A DNA stretch of 64,000 nucleotides from Absidia repens (Eukaryota > Mucoromycota > Mucoromycetes > Mucorales > Cunninghamellaceae), in assembly GCA_002105175.1 (NCBI GenBank), contig MCGE01000005.1, positions 1,984,001 through 2,048,000 of the forward strand, in the 5' to 3' direction. Shown piece by piece: positions 43,801-56,872 of the stretch. The notes below the pieces were generated by a model. The model saw nothing but the letters and a program-made list of their open reading frames with translations, was not told the DNA's origin and ran no database searches. The first letter of the stretch is position 1. Each line of letters opens with the position of its first letter. The position numbers were made by a program, and so were the translations under genes.

Positions 43801-44684
43801 TAAAATCTACGGATACCGAGTACCCTGACTCCGATGAAGAATTGTCTCGATCTGTGACCACTTTGTATGACGATCAACAAACTACACCACCTTACTCGTC
43901 TTCGCATCCATTACCACCACCTCCTCAAAGCCTTATACGACGAAATACCGTGGATGCTGTGGAGGCAGAACTACAATCGATTATTGATGGCAAAGAAAAC
44001 AGCAATGAATACGAGAAAGAAGAAAGGACGCTTACCACCACTCCTTCATCCTCATCAACTTCCTCCTCTTCATTATCAAGACCGAACTCTTCTTCGGCCC
44101 AGGGCTCATTACACCGATCACCCACCATACTACTAGGCGGTACTGGTTCCGATATCAAGTCTGCAACTGCTGATCCCGTAGCCTTTGCCAAACCTGTGCC
44201 ATCATGGACGTCGTTGGGCGATACTCAAGCGTTATCACAAGTGATGCATCACCATTTATTAGATTCGGGAACACAAAACGACAACCAGCACACCACGAAC
44301 GATCTATCACTGCAGAAAAGCAAACTTATATCAGGAAATGACACCAAGAATGAAGAAGAGAAACGTGACCACAGTATCAAAAATGTACATTTGGCCCCTC
44401 CTGGTGATTTGATGCTGGCTGACAAGGTGAACAATTTATCGGATAAAATGGAAAAACTGACACAACAAGAGGCCATTGTGGATGCCCTGATCAAGAAAGC
44501 GGAGGCCAAAGGCAAGGTGGAAGAACTGCGCATCCTTATCAAAAGCAAGAATATGTTTAGGCGAGAACTTGAACAAATGCAATACCAAAAAAGCCAATAT
44601 GAGTTCCAAGAATCTGAAAATGTCTTGACACCGGTAAGTACAAGGTCATAAAACTAAGCACTTATTTTTTATTCAAATATTGAT

Positions 44685-44717
<33 letters not shown>

Positions 44718-46319
44718 TTTATTTTTTAATACTAGGATCGAACCAAAGTCAGTATCACAAGCTCTACCATTGGATCCGATCAGCACGGTGATTTTGCTCT
44801 TTATGTGATTGAAATTCAACAAGTTGGGTTTGATGGAAATTATGCTTCTGGTTGGATTGTGGCGCGACGGTACAGTGAATTCTTCGGCCTGCATCAAAAG
44901 TTGAAATCCAGCTACGCCAGTGTCAAGATGATTGATTTCCCTTCAAAATGGCCCCTATTGAAACTGCAAAAATCATTCGTGGAAGCACGACGGATCAATT
45001 TGGAGCGTTATCTGAAACGATTATTGGAGCAACCTGAAATATGTCACAGCGAAGCACTCCGGGTATTTTTATCACAGCAAAACATCTACGTACCTGGTCC
45101 TCAACGGCCATCATCATCTCCCGATGCCGGTGGGCTCTCGCCGTTTGGATTCTTTCCTTTTATCCCTTCATCCTTCCAAGGCATGGATCTGTCGTCGCCA
45201 TCCATTCATCCACCACTACCCTCTTCGTCCAGCTCTTCCTCAGTCACCTCCAACTCATCTCCAACGGCACGACATCTGCATCGATCTCTGGTATTGGGTG
45301 ATGAATCTCCTCTCGGCGATCAGCGTACAGCCAGTGATAAGAAAACAAAGGGGTTCATGCGACATATTTACAACACCGTGGCGGCCGGCATCGATGACCT
45401 TTTTGTCACACCATCCATGTTGGACTTGATCACGCAACGATTGGGCGAACAGGTGATAGGATTCTCCAATGATGGCGACGATAACGACGACGATGATGAT
45501 CAGCGTACCCCTCCACAGAATGATCGCAAATCAAGAAGAGGCGCAACTGACGATGTTGGAGATATGGTGGATGAAACAATGCACACCGCTGCAGCAGCAG
45601 CAGCCGCAGCCGCATCCATGGGCTCTGATCTCAAACATGTAGATGTAGAAGGCATGACACGATTTACCGAACCTTTGTGTGATCTTTTTATTGAAATGTT
45701 TGAGCTGAAGGAAAAAAACAATTGGCTACGACGACAAGCGGTGATGATCATTTTACAACAAATCTTGGGCGGAACCATCGAGAGGTAAAAAATCGACCAA
45801 ACAGACGCGCATGGACATCACCTTTTATTTTTATTGACATTCTTTTTTTTATTTTTTATTTTGTGCGTGTGAAAAAAAAGGAAACTACGAGATACAGTCA
45901 AGTATTTGGAAACGGAATCTATGGTGATCTTCTATTTCCGCAAGATTATGGATAGCTTATGGCCTGGTGGTGCTAAATTGACATTCAAACCAGCAAGAAA
46001 ACCTGATGAAAAACTGCAAACAAAGGAAGAAGCCAATCGAAAGCTCTCCACATGGCTGCCAGGTACGTTCAAAAAAAAAAAAAAAAAAAAAAAAAAAAGG
46101 AAATAGAAAAGCGCATTGCATGACATTAACGATTTTTAATTTTTAGATTTATTGGGAAATATGGTTGGACGTCAAAATGCAAGAAAAGGCGCTCGACGAC
46201 TATTTAGTGTACTACAAAATCAACGGTTGAATCAGCACCTGGTGTATGTCCTCCTTGATGAAATTGTGATGGCTCTCTTTCCTGATATAGATGATCCAAC
46301 GCCTCTTCACAAGGTTTAG
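40809..46319 (+). CDS. Mdm1/SNX13-SNX14-type sorting nexin (TM-PXA-RGS-PX-nexin C), multi-exon
   Basis: A tethering protein of ER-vacuole/lipid droplet contacts in yeast (Mdm1) and animals (SNX13/14/25). It starts MMSSLYSSKKLFIILSILCL; two N-terminal membrane segments precede a PXA domain (CDDNNAAISAAFDELLSYVL through ALLQPTMSMLADPDF). An RGS domain follows (LHDILTNTAGLSYFMEFMDR, FWLIVEGFRS). A long Ser/Thr/Gln-rich linker precedes a coiled coil and then the PX domain (RRYSEFFGLHQKL, DFPSKWPLL). The nexin C-terminal domain (IEMFELKEKNNWLRRQAV) ends PTPLHKV at 46319. A (GCA)n-encoded Ala run lies at about 45586-45615. About eight exons. All four family domains are in the expected order. Confidence 0.93.
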
Positions 46320-46554
46320 CTTAGTTTTTAATTTCGTATTTGTATATATAGGTATTTTGGTATATATCATTTTTATTATTATTTTATATTACTCCTTTGT
46401 ATCAATAAATTTCACAAGTTTTCTTCCTTTCAATGATATCATTATTTTTTACAAGGAGGAATAGTGAATGGGGCTGTGGAGGAAGGGGGAGGGGATGATT
46501 TTAATATGATACTGGAAAAATGGCAAATGAGTGTGTCTGGGAAGGAGGTTGGAT

Positions 46555-47103
46555 TTAATTTGTGTCTGGGAGTAATGTATCATTTTTACGCTCATCATAA
46601 GTCGGCGGAGGAATGGCAACATAGTCTGATCGAAATGAAGGAAGGGCTCGATAATTGATGGGCCTTGTTGGTGGTGGCGACGATGATGGTCGATGGGCCT
46701 GGCTATTGTTGTTGGTAGGCAGCATATCGATTGTAGAGTGGGTACGATGCTGTAATGGCAGAGGCAGGTATGGTAACGGACGGGTTAATCGATGTGTACC
46801 TGAAAAAATGGAATACAATAAAGAAGTTAATAAGGCAAATATATTTTTATTTCTTTCTTCATGTACTAAGGGTCAACATTTACTCGAATTTGATGTACGC
46901 GCTTTAACAGCATTTTGCTTTTTATGCCAATGGAGCATAAGTATAATCACACCAATAATTAATACTGCAGAGGCAGCCAAGAATATATAAACTGAAGCCG
47001 ACGGCATAATAGTGGGTAGTAAGTAATCAAGAAGTAAAAAAGGAACCAATAAAATAAAACTAATCAGGAAAAGGTCAATCACACGGGTTATAATGTACGA
47101 CAT
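46555..47103 (-). CDS. Small two-helix membrane protein with PPxY motif
   Basis: I do not recognise a named family. Two exons (47103..46884 and 46799..46555) join in phase to 154 residues: MSYIITRVIDLFLISFILLV starts the first membrane helix, and VYIFLAASAVLIIGVIILML is the second. The cytoplasmic tail carries RPLPYLPLPLQ and a PPPTYDER motif, a PPxY site recognised by WW domains of Nedd4/Rsp5 ubiquitin ligases. The architecture is like yeast adaptors that recruit Rsp5 to membranes; that role is inference. The gene converges with the sorting nexin upstream. Confidence 0.65.
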
Positions 47104-47458
47104 GACGAAAATGATGGCTACGGGCTTTGCTGCTGAGGTTTCCAGCAAAAATACCCCAGGTTTTTATTTTTAGAAGCTAGAAGTCCTTTGATGTTCTAAT
47201 ATATAAAACAAAATAAAACAGCCACACACACAACCATCAACAAAACAAGAGACACACAATATATAAATAGATACATATAAAGAAAATGATTTTTTTATTG
47301 ATATATACAACAAAGGTCTATACTATGATTAAAAGATGGGATGGAGTGTGTGGGAAGGTCAAATAAAAAAAAGGAAGTGGAAACATATATAAGAACTATG
47401 ATTGTGAGAGTGTGTGTGAGAGCGAGAGAGAGGCGATAAATTGAAGACGAGACGAAAT
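47104..47458. other. Intergenic with GA/TG repeats
   Basis: This is the 5' flank of the PPxY protein gene and the 3' flank of mitochondrial bL27. A GTGAGAG/GAGAGA-rich tract lies at about 47402-47435. No gene is seen. Confidence 0.5.
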
Positions 47459-48089
47459 CTATAAAGAGGTCAAATCCACCAAATCAAATCGTCGTGGTTT
47501 TGGTTGACCTTCAGGAATAGGAAGCATATCTTCACGGTTGTACACGATACCAACAAAGCGACGTTTGGGCTGAGTGGGGTCTTTGTAAAATTGCACATAT
47601 CCAGGTTCCAAAGCGTATAATGTATGATCCTTTCCCATGCCAATCTATATGGAAAAAGGGTTGTTGTTAATATCACATGGTCCTTTGGTCATCATGATAG
47701 CTATTCTTTCTTATTACGTGATCGCCAGCATGGAATTTAGTACCCCGTTGACGAACGATGATATTGCCTGGTACCACTTCTTGACCACCAAACTTTTTGA
47801 CACCGAGACGTCGACCAGCAGAATCACGACCATTACGTGATGACCCGCCAGATTTCTTTGAAGCCCATCTTACTTGGTTCGATACTGAAAGATATTAAAG
47901 AATATATATATATATATATATATAAATAAAACAATGGGTTAGTATGGAGATATACAAAGTGCGGAGCCGTTTGTGGTCGCATGACATACCAAAGGTGGGT
48001 TGGTTTGAGTTGATAGTGGTGGGCCGTACGCTGGAGGTCCATTGGCACATCCGTACTGTGCTAGTCAAAGAGCGATTCAACATGGACAT
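47459..48089 (-). CDS. Mitochondrial large ribosomal subunit protein bL27m
   Basis: A mitoribosome protein near the peptidyl transferase site. Three exons (48089..47990, 47884..47718, 47644..47459) join in phase to 150 residues. The N terminus [17 protein letters not shown] is a mitochondrial presequence. The bL27 core is clear: [38 protein letters not shown] and [15 protein letters not shown] fungal C-terminal extension ends DLVDLTSL. Confidence 0.93.
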
Positions 48090-48372
48090 GACTGTATTAT
48101 GTGGTACACGTACTGTTAAAAAAAAAAGCTAAGAAATCAATAAAGGTACAAAAAAAAAAAAAAAAAATATTAGGGCAAGGGCTTGTTATTTTTTTTTCGA
48201 GGGTTCAGTCACAGTCCAAATCCCAAACGCCTTTCAAATTCATGCCTACTTTTCAATTCCCGCTGTAATTTATTCAAGTGGCTTTTTTTCAACAGTCCAT
48301 AACCTCAAATAAAAAAAAAAAAAAGGTTTATCTTTTTCTTCAACTCTCCCCTTTTTATCTTTTCCTTACAAA

Positions 48373-49554
48373 ATGGTGGCTAACTTATTATCAAAAAAAG
48401 CGAAACGACTTGCAGCAAAAAAAGCAGCCGTCTCGGAAGAAACTATTATTGACACTCCTGTTGTCGAAAACACTACAACAGATCAACAAGATTCCGATGA
48501 AGACGACGAAGCGATCGAGGCCACTAATGACAACGATTCCGGTGATCAAGAAGAAGAAGAAGAAGAAGAAGATGACGACGTTTCAAACCAAATAGTTGCA
48601 GAAGAACGTATTTTGAAGAATGATGAAGTAAGTGACTTGGTGTTATTGGTTCAACTCCCTTTTATCCATCCATACTCATTTATATAATTACTTTTCTAGC
48701 CTGCCTTATTACGATTGACAGAAAAATTAAAGCTCAAGAATCTGCCATGGATTGAAACTATGGAAGTGACTTCAACCAAAGCAGTGGAAATCCCAGAAGA
48801 CGATAACCAAGATGAAAACATGGTACGGGAATTGGCTTTTTATCAACAAGCTTTAGAAGCAGCCCGAATTGCTCGCGACAAGTTCCGTGAACTTGATGTG
48901 CCTTTCTCTCGACCTGATGATTATTATGCTGAAATGTTGAAGAGTGATGAACACATGGCAAAGGTAAGTGATGCTCTTTTCCTTTTTCTTTCTCTTTACT
49001 GATGTACTCCTTTAATTTTAATAGGTCCGTCAACGGTTACTGGATGAAGCTGCCCGCAATAAAGCCTCAGAAGATGCCAAACGACAACGGAACCTCAAGA
49101 AGTTTGGTAAAAAGGTTCAAGTACAAAAGCAAATGGATCGACAAAAGGAAAAAACACAAACTTTGGACAAAATCAAGTTACTCAAGCGAAGTAAGCATCT
49201 TTTTTTAGTAAAATGAAATGACCTAAGAATGATATTGATCAAGAATCCTTTTTTTTATTTTTATAATTAGAGCGTAAGGATGGAAACAATGAATCACTCA
49301 CTTTGGACAACGATTTTGATGTCGCTTTGGAACAAGGAGGTGTGGACAATAAGCGACAAAAGCAAGATGGTAAATCTGGTGGTGGAAAACCTACAAAACG
49401 ACAAATTAAGGATACCAAGTATGGATTTGGTGGTAAACGTGGGAAACATCACAAGTCTAATACTGCGGAATCATCGGGTGATATGGGTGGCTATCGCAAG
49501 AAGGGTGGTGCTTCAGGTGGTGCGAAACGTGGTGGAAAGACTGGACGAAGATAA
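48373..49554 (+). CDS. EBP2: rRNA-processing protein Ebp2 (EBNA1BP2-like)
   Basis: A nucleolar factor for 27S pre-rRNA processing and 60S assembly. It starts MVANLLSKKAKRLAAKK at 48373. An acidic segment with a Glu run (near 48547-48575) is followed by the Ebp2 domain: LTEKLKLKNLPWIETMEV, ELAFYQQALEAARIARDKF, then VPFSRPDDYYAEMLKSDEHM, and the lysine-rich C-terminal half (KYGFGGKRGKHHKSN, GGAKRGGKTGRR). Four exons joined by GT-AG introns. It stops at 49554. Confidence 0.93.
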
Positions 49555-49860
49555 GCATATTAGACAATTTATTATCCTTTATTTAGCATTCGCTTATCAC
49601 ACAATATCATTCCATCTTTCTTCTTCCTTTTTTTTTTGTTTTTTATAATCATATTTATTCTCTTTCATTCCACTGTATTTATTTATCTTATATGCAATAA
49701 AAAATCAAATTCATCATTTTTTCCCCTAATTTGACGGCAGTTGAATTTCGACTCGCCAAGCCACTCTACCTCCCTTTTTGGTATTGGTGTTTGTCTCTTC
49801 AATTTTATTCAAGCGTTGTGCGATTTGTTTTTTTTTTTCTTTTGTATATATCCTTTCATC
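49555..49860. other. Intergenic: Ebp2 3' end and uL30m leader
   Basis: An AATAAAAAATC signal at about 49696 follows Ebp2. A T-rich leader precedes the next start codon. No gene. Confidence 0.5.
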
Positions 49861-50154
49861 ATGATGCAACGACGGTTCTTATCCAGCAGCACCAATGCAG
49901 CCAACTACTACAAAATTACCTTGAAACGCTCTACTATTGGCTTGTCAAAAGACTTCAAAGCCGCCGCCCATACTTTAGGATTATACCGTCTTCAGCAGAC
50001 GACTTACCAACCTGTCAATGCAAGCACGGCCGGTAGCATTTTGAAATTGAAGGAGCTCGTCAAAGTAGAAAATGTGGACGCCATTCCTACCAAAGAAGAC
50101 TTGTTGGCTGCTAAGCCTCCTCGAGGCTACAAGGTCATTGGAAACAAGATTTAG
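49861..50154 (+). CDS. Mitochondrial large ribosomal subunit protein uL30m
   Basis: An intronless gene of 97 residues. MMQRRFLSSSTNAANYY is a presequence-like start; the L30 fold follows with YKITLKRSTIGLSKDFKAAA and TLGLYRLQQTTYQPVN. The length and the KRSTIG start of the domain fit mitochondrial uL30 of fungi (yeast MRPL33). Confidence 0.88.
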   Translation: MMQRRFLSSSTNAANYYKITLKRSTIGLSKDFKAAAHTLGLYRLQQTTYQPVNASTAGSILKLKELVKVENVDAIPTKEDLLAAKPPRGYKVIGNKI

Positions 50155-52775
50155 AAGGATTAGCTTAGTAGTCTTTACAGAGTATCTGCTTTTTTGATTT
50201 TTTTTTTACTGCACTGCCCGCCCACTCCTCCCGCACATCTTTGACTGACCCCCCTGAGTTGTGTATATTTACCCTCTCCTTCACCCTCCTCTATTACAGC
50301 CCATTACATGTTTTACACAGTCACAGTCACATATTATTACTAGTTAGCATATCTTATTTCGTTTTGTACAGAACCAATTTTATGAATAAAATATACAAAA
50401 TATATATCTCACACTTTGTATTGCTGTTGTGATCAATAATGCCACTATTACTATTACAATTTCTTGTTGCATAGTTTTAATTTTTGAATGGATGAAGCAT
50501 GATTAGAAAAAAGAAAGGAAACTTCCATACCCTAATAACATCATGTTTTCGGTGACTATAGCGTCCATTTCCAGTGCCCAGAATAACCTACGTTTGAAGA
50601 TGGCACCAATTTCAAGTGTTTAGTGCTGTGCTATCGCTAAAATTCCACTGCATGAATCACATGTACAACGTAAAAGCGTTCAGCTCATAATTTACTTGAG
50701 GTAGGGTACAGAAATTGGGTGCACTCGCCATTTTGCACTTTTTGTGACCGACCCCTAGGAGCCTACCCATCAAGCTCAACATTCAGCAAGTCGTCTTTAT
50801 TGTGTGTATGAACCCCCTCCGCCTCCACAGGATAGATATTGATGTCTCTATCAAGTTGCATTTTTGTGGCAGTCCCTTAACAAAACTTTTGTTTGGAGCG
50901 TCTTTTTTTTCATTATACTATACGCAATGAAAATAATGCACGGGGTATATAGTGGACGTTTTGATATTCGATAGATCTATATATGCTGGGGCCAGGGTTT
51001 AGGGTGACTAATATGAATAATAGAGTAGGAATAAAGCCCCGTTTCGCACTATTTGACTTAGAGCAGCAAATCAAATTACTGGTGACTCAGGGATAAAAGT
51101 GGTTATAGTGAATGAGCTGTGACGCAGGTGTTTTATAGGATATTATAAAAAAAAGGCTACAATAACGACTTTAATCATTTTATAGCGTTTCAGAGGATGG
51201 GTAATAAAAAAGCATATTTTATTTGAAGCATATTTGGCAAATACTAAACTAAAGGTACGGGGATTCGTTGTAACAAGGGACCTATTGGTGATATCATGAA
51301 GGTAACTTAACTTGTAGGGGCTCAAAGGAATGGTCAACATTAATCTAAAAGATTAATGGTATAAAGGAATGTAATATATTTTAGAAGGTATGAGGAAATG
51401 AAAAAAGGTACCTTTTATTGAGATACAGTAAAACAGCGATTGGCACTAATCAAAAGCCGGGATGGTAGTATATAAAAAAAAACCCATTGCTCAAGTCATG
51501 AGAGAGATTTATGAGATATAATTCATTGAGATATAAAAAAATAAACATGTTTTATTCAGATATAAACAAACTATGGACAAATTAACAGTAAGCTAAGCTA
51601 ATGAAGGCTCCATGAAGTCAACTAATGGTAGTCCCAAATCCTGAATCCAAAATGAAAGTGTTTCCCCATGCATGTTGTAATCCCTGAGCTGAAAACCCAT
51701 CTAATCTAGTCCTGACAATATTCTAAGTTCAACATAGTCCCATATAAGTTGAATGGTGAAGAAAAAAAAAAAAAAAGAAAAAAGGTAAGAAAAGAAAAAA
51801 AGGAAAGTGAGGGAAAAATAAAAAGTTGGAGAGAATAAAACGCCAACGTGAGCGGGATTTAAAATATTTTCTGTGTGAGTTTCTTTTACCGCAATTACCT
51901 CCATATGGTAGCGTGACAGAGTTCACTGTTTTCTGTATTTTTTTATAGTAGGACATATAATTCAATAGTAACGTCTTACTATTCAAATTTGTCCAGCCTC
52001 GAAGAAGACATAAAAAAAGGTGTCGTTGTTACTTAATGTAGACATTATAGCTACAGAAATTTATCACTTTGATTGGCTGAAAGGGAGCCCAAAGTATATG
52101 TAATTCGACGACAAGAGTTAATGTCAGCGCCTCGTAGCAACGAAAACTACCCAACTGCGTACAGTACCTCGTCAATTTCATATATTTACTCCTTCTAAAT
52201 TGTTTATATATATATATATATAGTTAAAAAAAACAACAGCTACGAAAACTGGCATCTTTTTCCGCCTGTGCTATTTTGCACTTCAGAGAGAAGCTCTCCT
52301 TTTAAGACTTAATTGTCGTGCTCAGTGCCACGTCTACTGGGATCTAAAAAAAGAATTAGAAAAATTTATTGATGGTTATAAAATGACAGGTGATAGATGC
52401 ATAAAAAAAATAAATAACACCCAGTGATGAACACTTAAAAAAATTAAGTATGATAGCGTTGGGCGCATGAAAATGGCATAAAAAATGGCTATCAGTGCAA
52501 CACGTACTTTTCATAAAGCAAAGTGTAGGCAGGAAATTGTCTGAAAATGAAGATATATTTTCAAGACTTCTGAACCGTTTTTTAAAAAATCTCGATATGA
52601 TTTGACTCGTTCATAACAACTCCCCTTTTTTGGGGGAATTTGCTAGTAGTGGGAGTGCCCTGAACTTTGCAGATTTCGTATCGGCATTTTAAATCCATAA
52701 ATTTTGTCTGAAAAGAATGTCTGACTTGGGGCTTTTTTTTTTCCGCTTTGCCTTTCTCTTTTCTCAGAACTCTTT
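50155..52775. other. Repeat island without genes
   Basis: No gene is supported. It contains CATTTTGCAC/ATTTTGCACT motifs (about 50729, 52272), R1 copy f (about 51530-51960) and a TA repeat at about 52205-52222. Open frames here are repeat-encoded or low-complexity. Confidence 0.6.
51530..51960 (+). repeat. Dispersed repeat R1, copy f
   Basis: Same landmarks and order as copies a and e: AACAAACTATGGACAAATTA, ATCCAAAATGAAAGTGTTTC, GTTGTAATCCCTGAGCTGAA, TAGTCCTGACAATATTCTAA, an A/G-rich tract, and GAGCGGGATTTAAAAT. Confidence 0.65.
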
Positions 52776-55700
52776 ATGACACAGACCACAGTTGAGCATT
52801 TGCTTCAACAACTTATAGAAAATGTTACTGGTATCAATGTAAGTGGTGATGAAGGGCCAAAAAGTTAGTCAATCAGCAGGACATAAAATAGAAACTAACA
52901 AACATGGTGTTTTATTTCACAATAGGAATCCTCAAGGACTTCAAGGTCAAACTTGCAGCACATTCAAGCAACATTAAAGCACCATCGATCGTCAAGCACC
53001 GAGGAACATCTTGTTGACGAAACTTATGCAAAGTAAGCACGAAAATGAAGTTGGAATTAAAACAATGGATTAATGAGTACTTTATATTTGCTAGTCTTGC
53101 CGATAAGTTTTTGATCAAAGGCTATGGTGATTTGGCAGACGATCTTACCACGTCGAAGAATGATTATTTGGACAAACTTAAGGACTCCACTACACCGGTA
53201 AGGAAGAAAAAGCGAGCCAAGTGTTAGGAACAAGGCTGGTGGAAATTGACATAGTTACAAATTGTTTTCTCTAGCAACGAATACTGGCATATGATATGTT
53301 ATCTCTTCTATTAGCTTTATCAGATTCACCGATGAAAAATACGCATGAACGAAAACAACAAATAGTGGATCAAAAACAGCATACGTTCAAAAACTGGGGC
53401 GATGTATTACGAGACGAGCCTTTGAAAGGTTCTCATTGGCAAAACTGGGACGATATTGCGTCTGAAGACGACGATGACGATGATGACGATTATTGGAACG
53501 ACGGTTTGGACGATACTTCCTCACGCTATTCTCAGGTAACAATGAAGCCAGCTCCAATCGGAAGAGTAAACTTGAGCATTGTTAACGTGTATGCCTTTTA
53601 TGCCACTAGATCCCACGACAACAAGATATACAACCATCTTCCTTCGATCGACACAGCGACAATATATATCTACAGCGATTAAAAGCAGTACACACCACCG
53701 TCTCTGAAACTTCTGCCACGTATCGATTGAACCATTTGAAAGAGAAGCAGTACTGGGATCCAAGCAATGGCGACTCTGTTGAATCTGGTAAATAGAATGA
53801 ACTATTTTGACTTAACGATTCGTGTCACTCACTACTCATGTATGTATGAATTTTTTTTTCAGAATTTAGGCCGGATGACTCTATATTACATGACTCTTCC
53901 CACCTCAGTAAGTTTTTTTTTTTTTTTGAATTGATGATAGGTTCAACTCATATGTTAATAATTCCTTCTTTAATAGACATAGCACTTCATGAAAATACTT
54001 ATAATTCAACATATTCCAAACGGCGCATTTATATAAAGGAAGCCGATGCTATCCGTGAGGTTTTATTCTTACTATGTGGTTACAAAACAGTGATATTCAA
54101 ACCTGCGAAAAACGACAATGGAAATCTCTTTCACGTAAGTGACACCTTTAAACGATACCATGGCCACAATACTTGTTTTAAAGTATATTCACCTACTTTG
54201 TAGTTAGATCCCAATTATGCTCTCCGACACCTCAGCTGTCAGTCATTCAAAGCAATCATGGATACGTTTTGCCATCACGCTTGCACTCTGTACAAGTTAC
54301 GAGGACATGTTGAAAGGTAATGATAAATTCATGGGACCATCCATCGCCGCTTCTAATTCACAATCTACTTTTTTCAACTATTATTATTATTATCATTGTT
54401 TATTTATTAGGACGGTTTATGTACGCCAGAACGGACAAACCTATCAAGCCTTTTCTGTGGCAATCTCTACTGCTCTCAATGGATTCGAAAGACTTGTGGC
54501 CGAGCTGGAATCGAAATATATGCCAAATTTTTCTTCAGGTACGTAGACATAGACAATGAAAGAAAAACGCATTAAACGATATTTCTCTTCTTCTGTAATA
54601 GATTCCGCTGGAATCGTCTCACTACTTCAACTGCAAGAAACTTTACACCAACCACTATCTTGTTTTGGGATAATTTATGATACTCTTGTACAGTGCTCAC
54701 TACTAGGTAAAGAATGAAAGGGTATAATCAATATCAAAGTTATTTTTTCAAACAATTTTATCTGCTAGTTTCTGCAACTTCAACGAAAGCAAATGCAAGA
54801 TCGGTGGCGACATTTCTTTTGGCGACTTTATTCAATCAAACATTGAACGCTCAAATGACTGGCGATACAGTGCTCTATCAAACTATGCTATCTGTATTTT
54901 ATCAAACTCTGGTGCCTTATAGTCGACTTCTGGATGATTGGATTTGGAATGGCTCTTTGAATGACGATGTGGCAGGTGAACTCTTTATCAAACGGTAAAT
55001 AATAATAAAAATACATATATAGTATATGACTGATTCCCAACACTGATCACTTTTTTTTTTTTCAATGTATTTAGCAAAACTGACATTGATGACAAAAGTT
55101 CCATGTATTGGACAGATGGATTCTTTGTTGGCGGCATTGAATTGAACACCCCGAAATGCCCACTGTTTACTGCTGGATTTACAAACCGAATTCTTTTGAC
55201 TGGAAAAACCGTTAATGTGATCAACAAATTCAATATTACAAAGGTAAGCCGTGGCCTAATTGCATGAAGAATATTAATTAATTGAATTGTATATGTATAT
55301 ATTCCATTTATACTATTAGCGGCCAGAAAATACCCCCAAACAAGTATCTTTAGAAACTATTTTCTGTCAACAATTCCATCCGGACACAACTCAATTTTGG
55401 AATGATATTATTATGAATCAAAAGATCCAATCACCGCCAACACCATCACAAACAACTGGTACCCACAAAAAAATGACCAATCCCTTCATTCAATTCGGTG
55501 TGCCTGCACTGAATCAGCAACGCAACATCTTCGCTCTAACCACAAACACCAAAAAGATAGATCAGCAATCATCCGATTTTTTATCACTGTTTGAATATGA
55601 ACTCAATGACTGTCTCCAACTTTATATTGATGATCTATACGACTTTTCTGCACATACGCTACTGTCGACTTTGCAACGACATGCATCTATATCTGACCAT

Positions 55701-56872
55701 CTTTATTCTCTTTCGAACATATATCTGATGTTAGATACTGATTTGATGCACTCGTTTTGTGAAACTCTGTTTATTCAAGTGAGTAAAAAAAAAAAAGAGA
55801 GAGAGGGGGGGGAGAAGAAGCATATACTAATCAATTTTTTTTTTTTAGATGGATAAAAAGGATCGTTGGTATGACCGTAGCTTTATCAATCAAGCATTCG
55901 TTGACGCCTGTCAAATCAGCGACTCTCAAAAATATATGACATTGGTGGATATCAAGATGCAAACGGACAAAACTGATTTGAATCAAAGTCGCAAAACATC
56001 TTTGCCAAGGGGGTACAAAGCATTGACCACAGCGACTTATCTGAACCAAATTCGTATTGACTATCAGGTAACGGAAACCAACAGATGAAATTATCTATCG
56101 TGATCCATATACTTATATCCATGTCTATATATATTATTTAGATTTGTTGGCCCACAAACAACTTTATCAAGCCTCAATGTTTAGATGACTACGATCGATT
56201 AGTGCATCTTCTGATTCGAATTAAACGGGCCAAATATGTGTTGGAGAAGAAAACTTTATTGGACAAGTGTACAGATATGGCACCGGCAATAAATGGCAAT
56301 CAAGGCGGACTTGCGACAAGGTTATACGCTCTACGGATGAGAATGGTTTGGTTTATCAATGCATTCTGGCGATATATAATGACGACGGTAAAGCATACGA
56401 AACAATTCTTTCTTTTTTTCTTGTTTCAAATTCACACTTTTTTTCCTTGGTAGGTACTACATGCGGATACGAAAACATTTAAGGAACAACTTGCCAAAAT
56501 TGAAAATGCAGACGAAATTCCGATACTCCATGAACTTTACCTTAAACATATCATAGATAAATGTTTGCTCAACGAACAGGTAAAAAAAAAAAAAAAAAAA
56601 GGTAGGTTGTTAACTTACTAACTTGCACACCTTTTTTGTTTGGTAAATGGTAGTCGGTATCCATCAAAAAAGCGATTATTCACATCATGGATCTAGTTGA
56701 ACAATTGGCCGACTTATTCACTGATTCACAATATGATACCTTGGGATCTTTGAACACCTTGGAGAAGGATTATATACGTACTAGTGAATTTATTGCTACA
56801 AGCTTGTCGATCTTGGGAAGAAAGGGTAGCTTGGCCTGGTTTGATATTCTTGCCACCTCATTATCAGTTTAG
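52776..56872 (+). CDS. Gamma-tubulin complex component, GCP5-like, many exons
   Basis: A spindle-pole/microtubule-nucleation complex subunit. It begins MTQTTVEHLLQQLIENVTG at 52776. N-terminal conserved blocks include ILAYDMLSLLLALSDSP and KNWGDVLRDEPLKGSHW. The GRIP1 region appears as EADAIREVLFLLCGYKTVIF, VPYSRLLDDWIWNGSLNDDV and GELFI (GCP5 style). The GRIP2 part includes LDALYDFSAHTLLSTLQ-like sequence, WPTNNFIKPQCLDDYDRLV, LYALRMRMVWFINAFWRY and LHELYLKHIIDKCLLNEQ. It ends SLAWFDILATSLSV at 56872. Some fifteen short exons separated by introns of 50-100 nt. An Asp-rich run lies near 53466-53493. GCP5 versus GCP4/GCP6 is judged from the DDWIWNG block and size. Confidence 0.85.
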
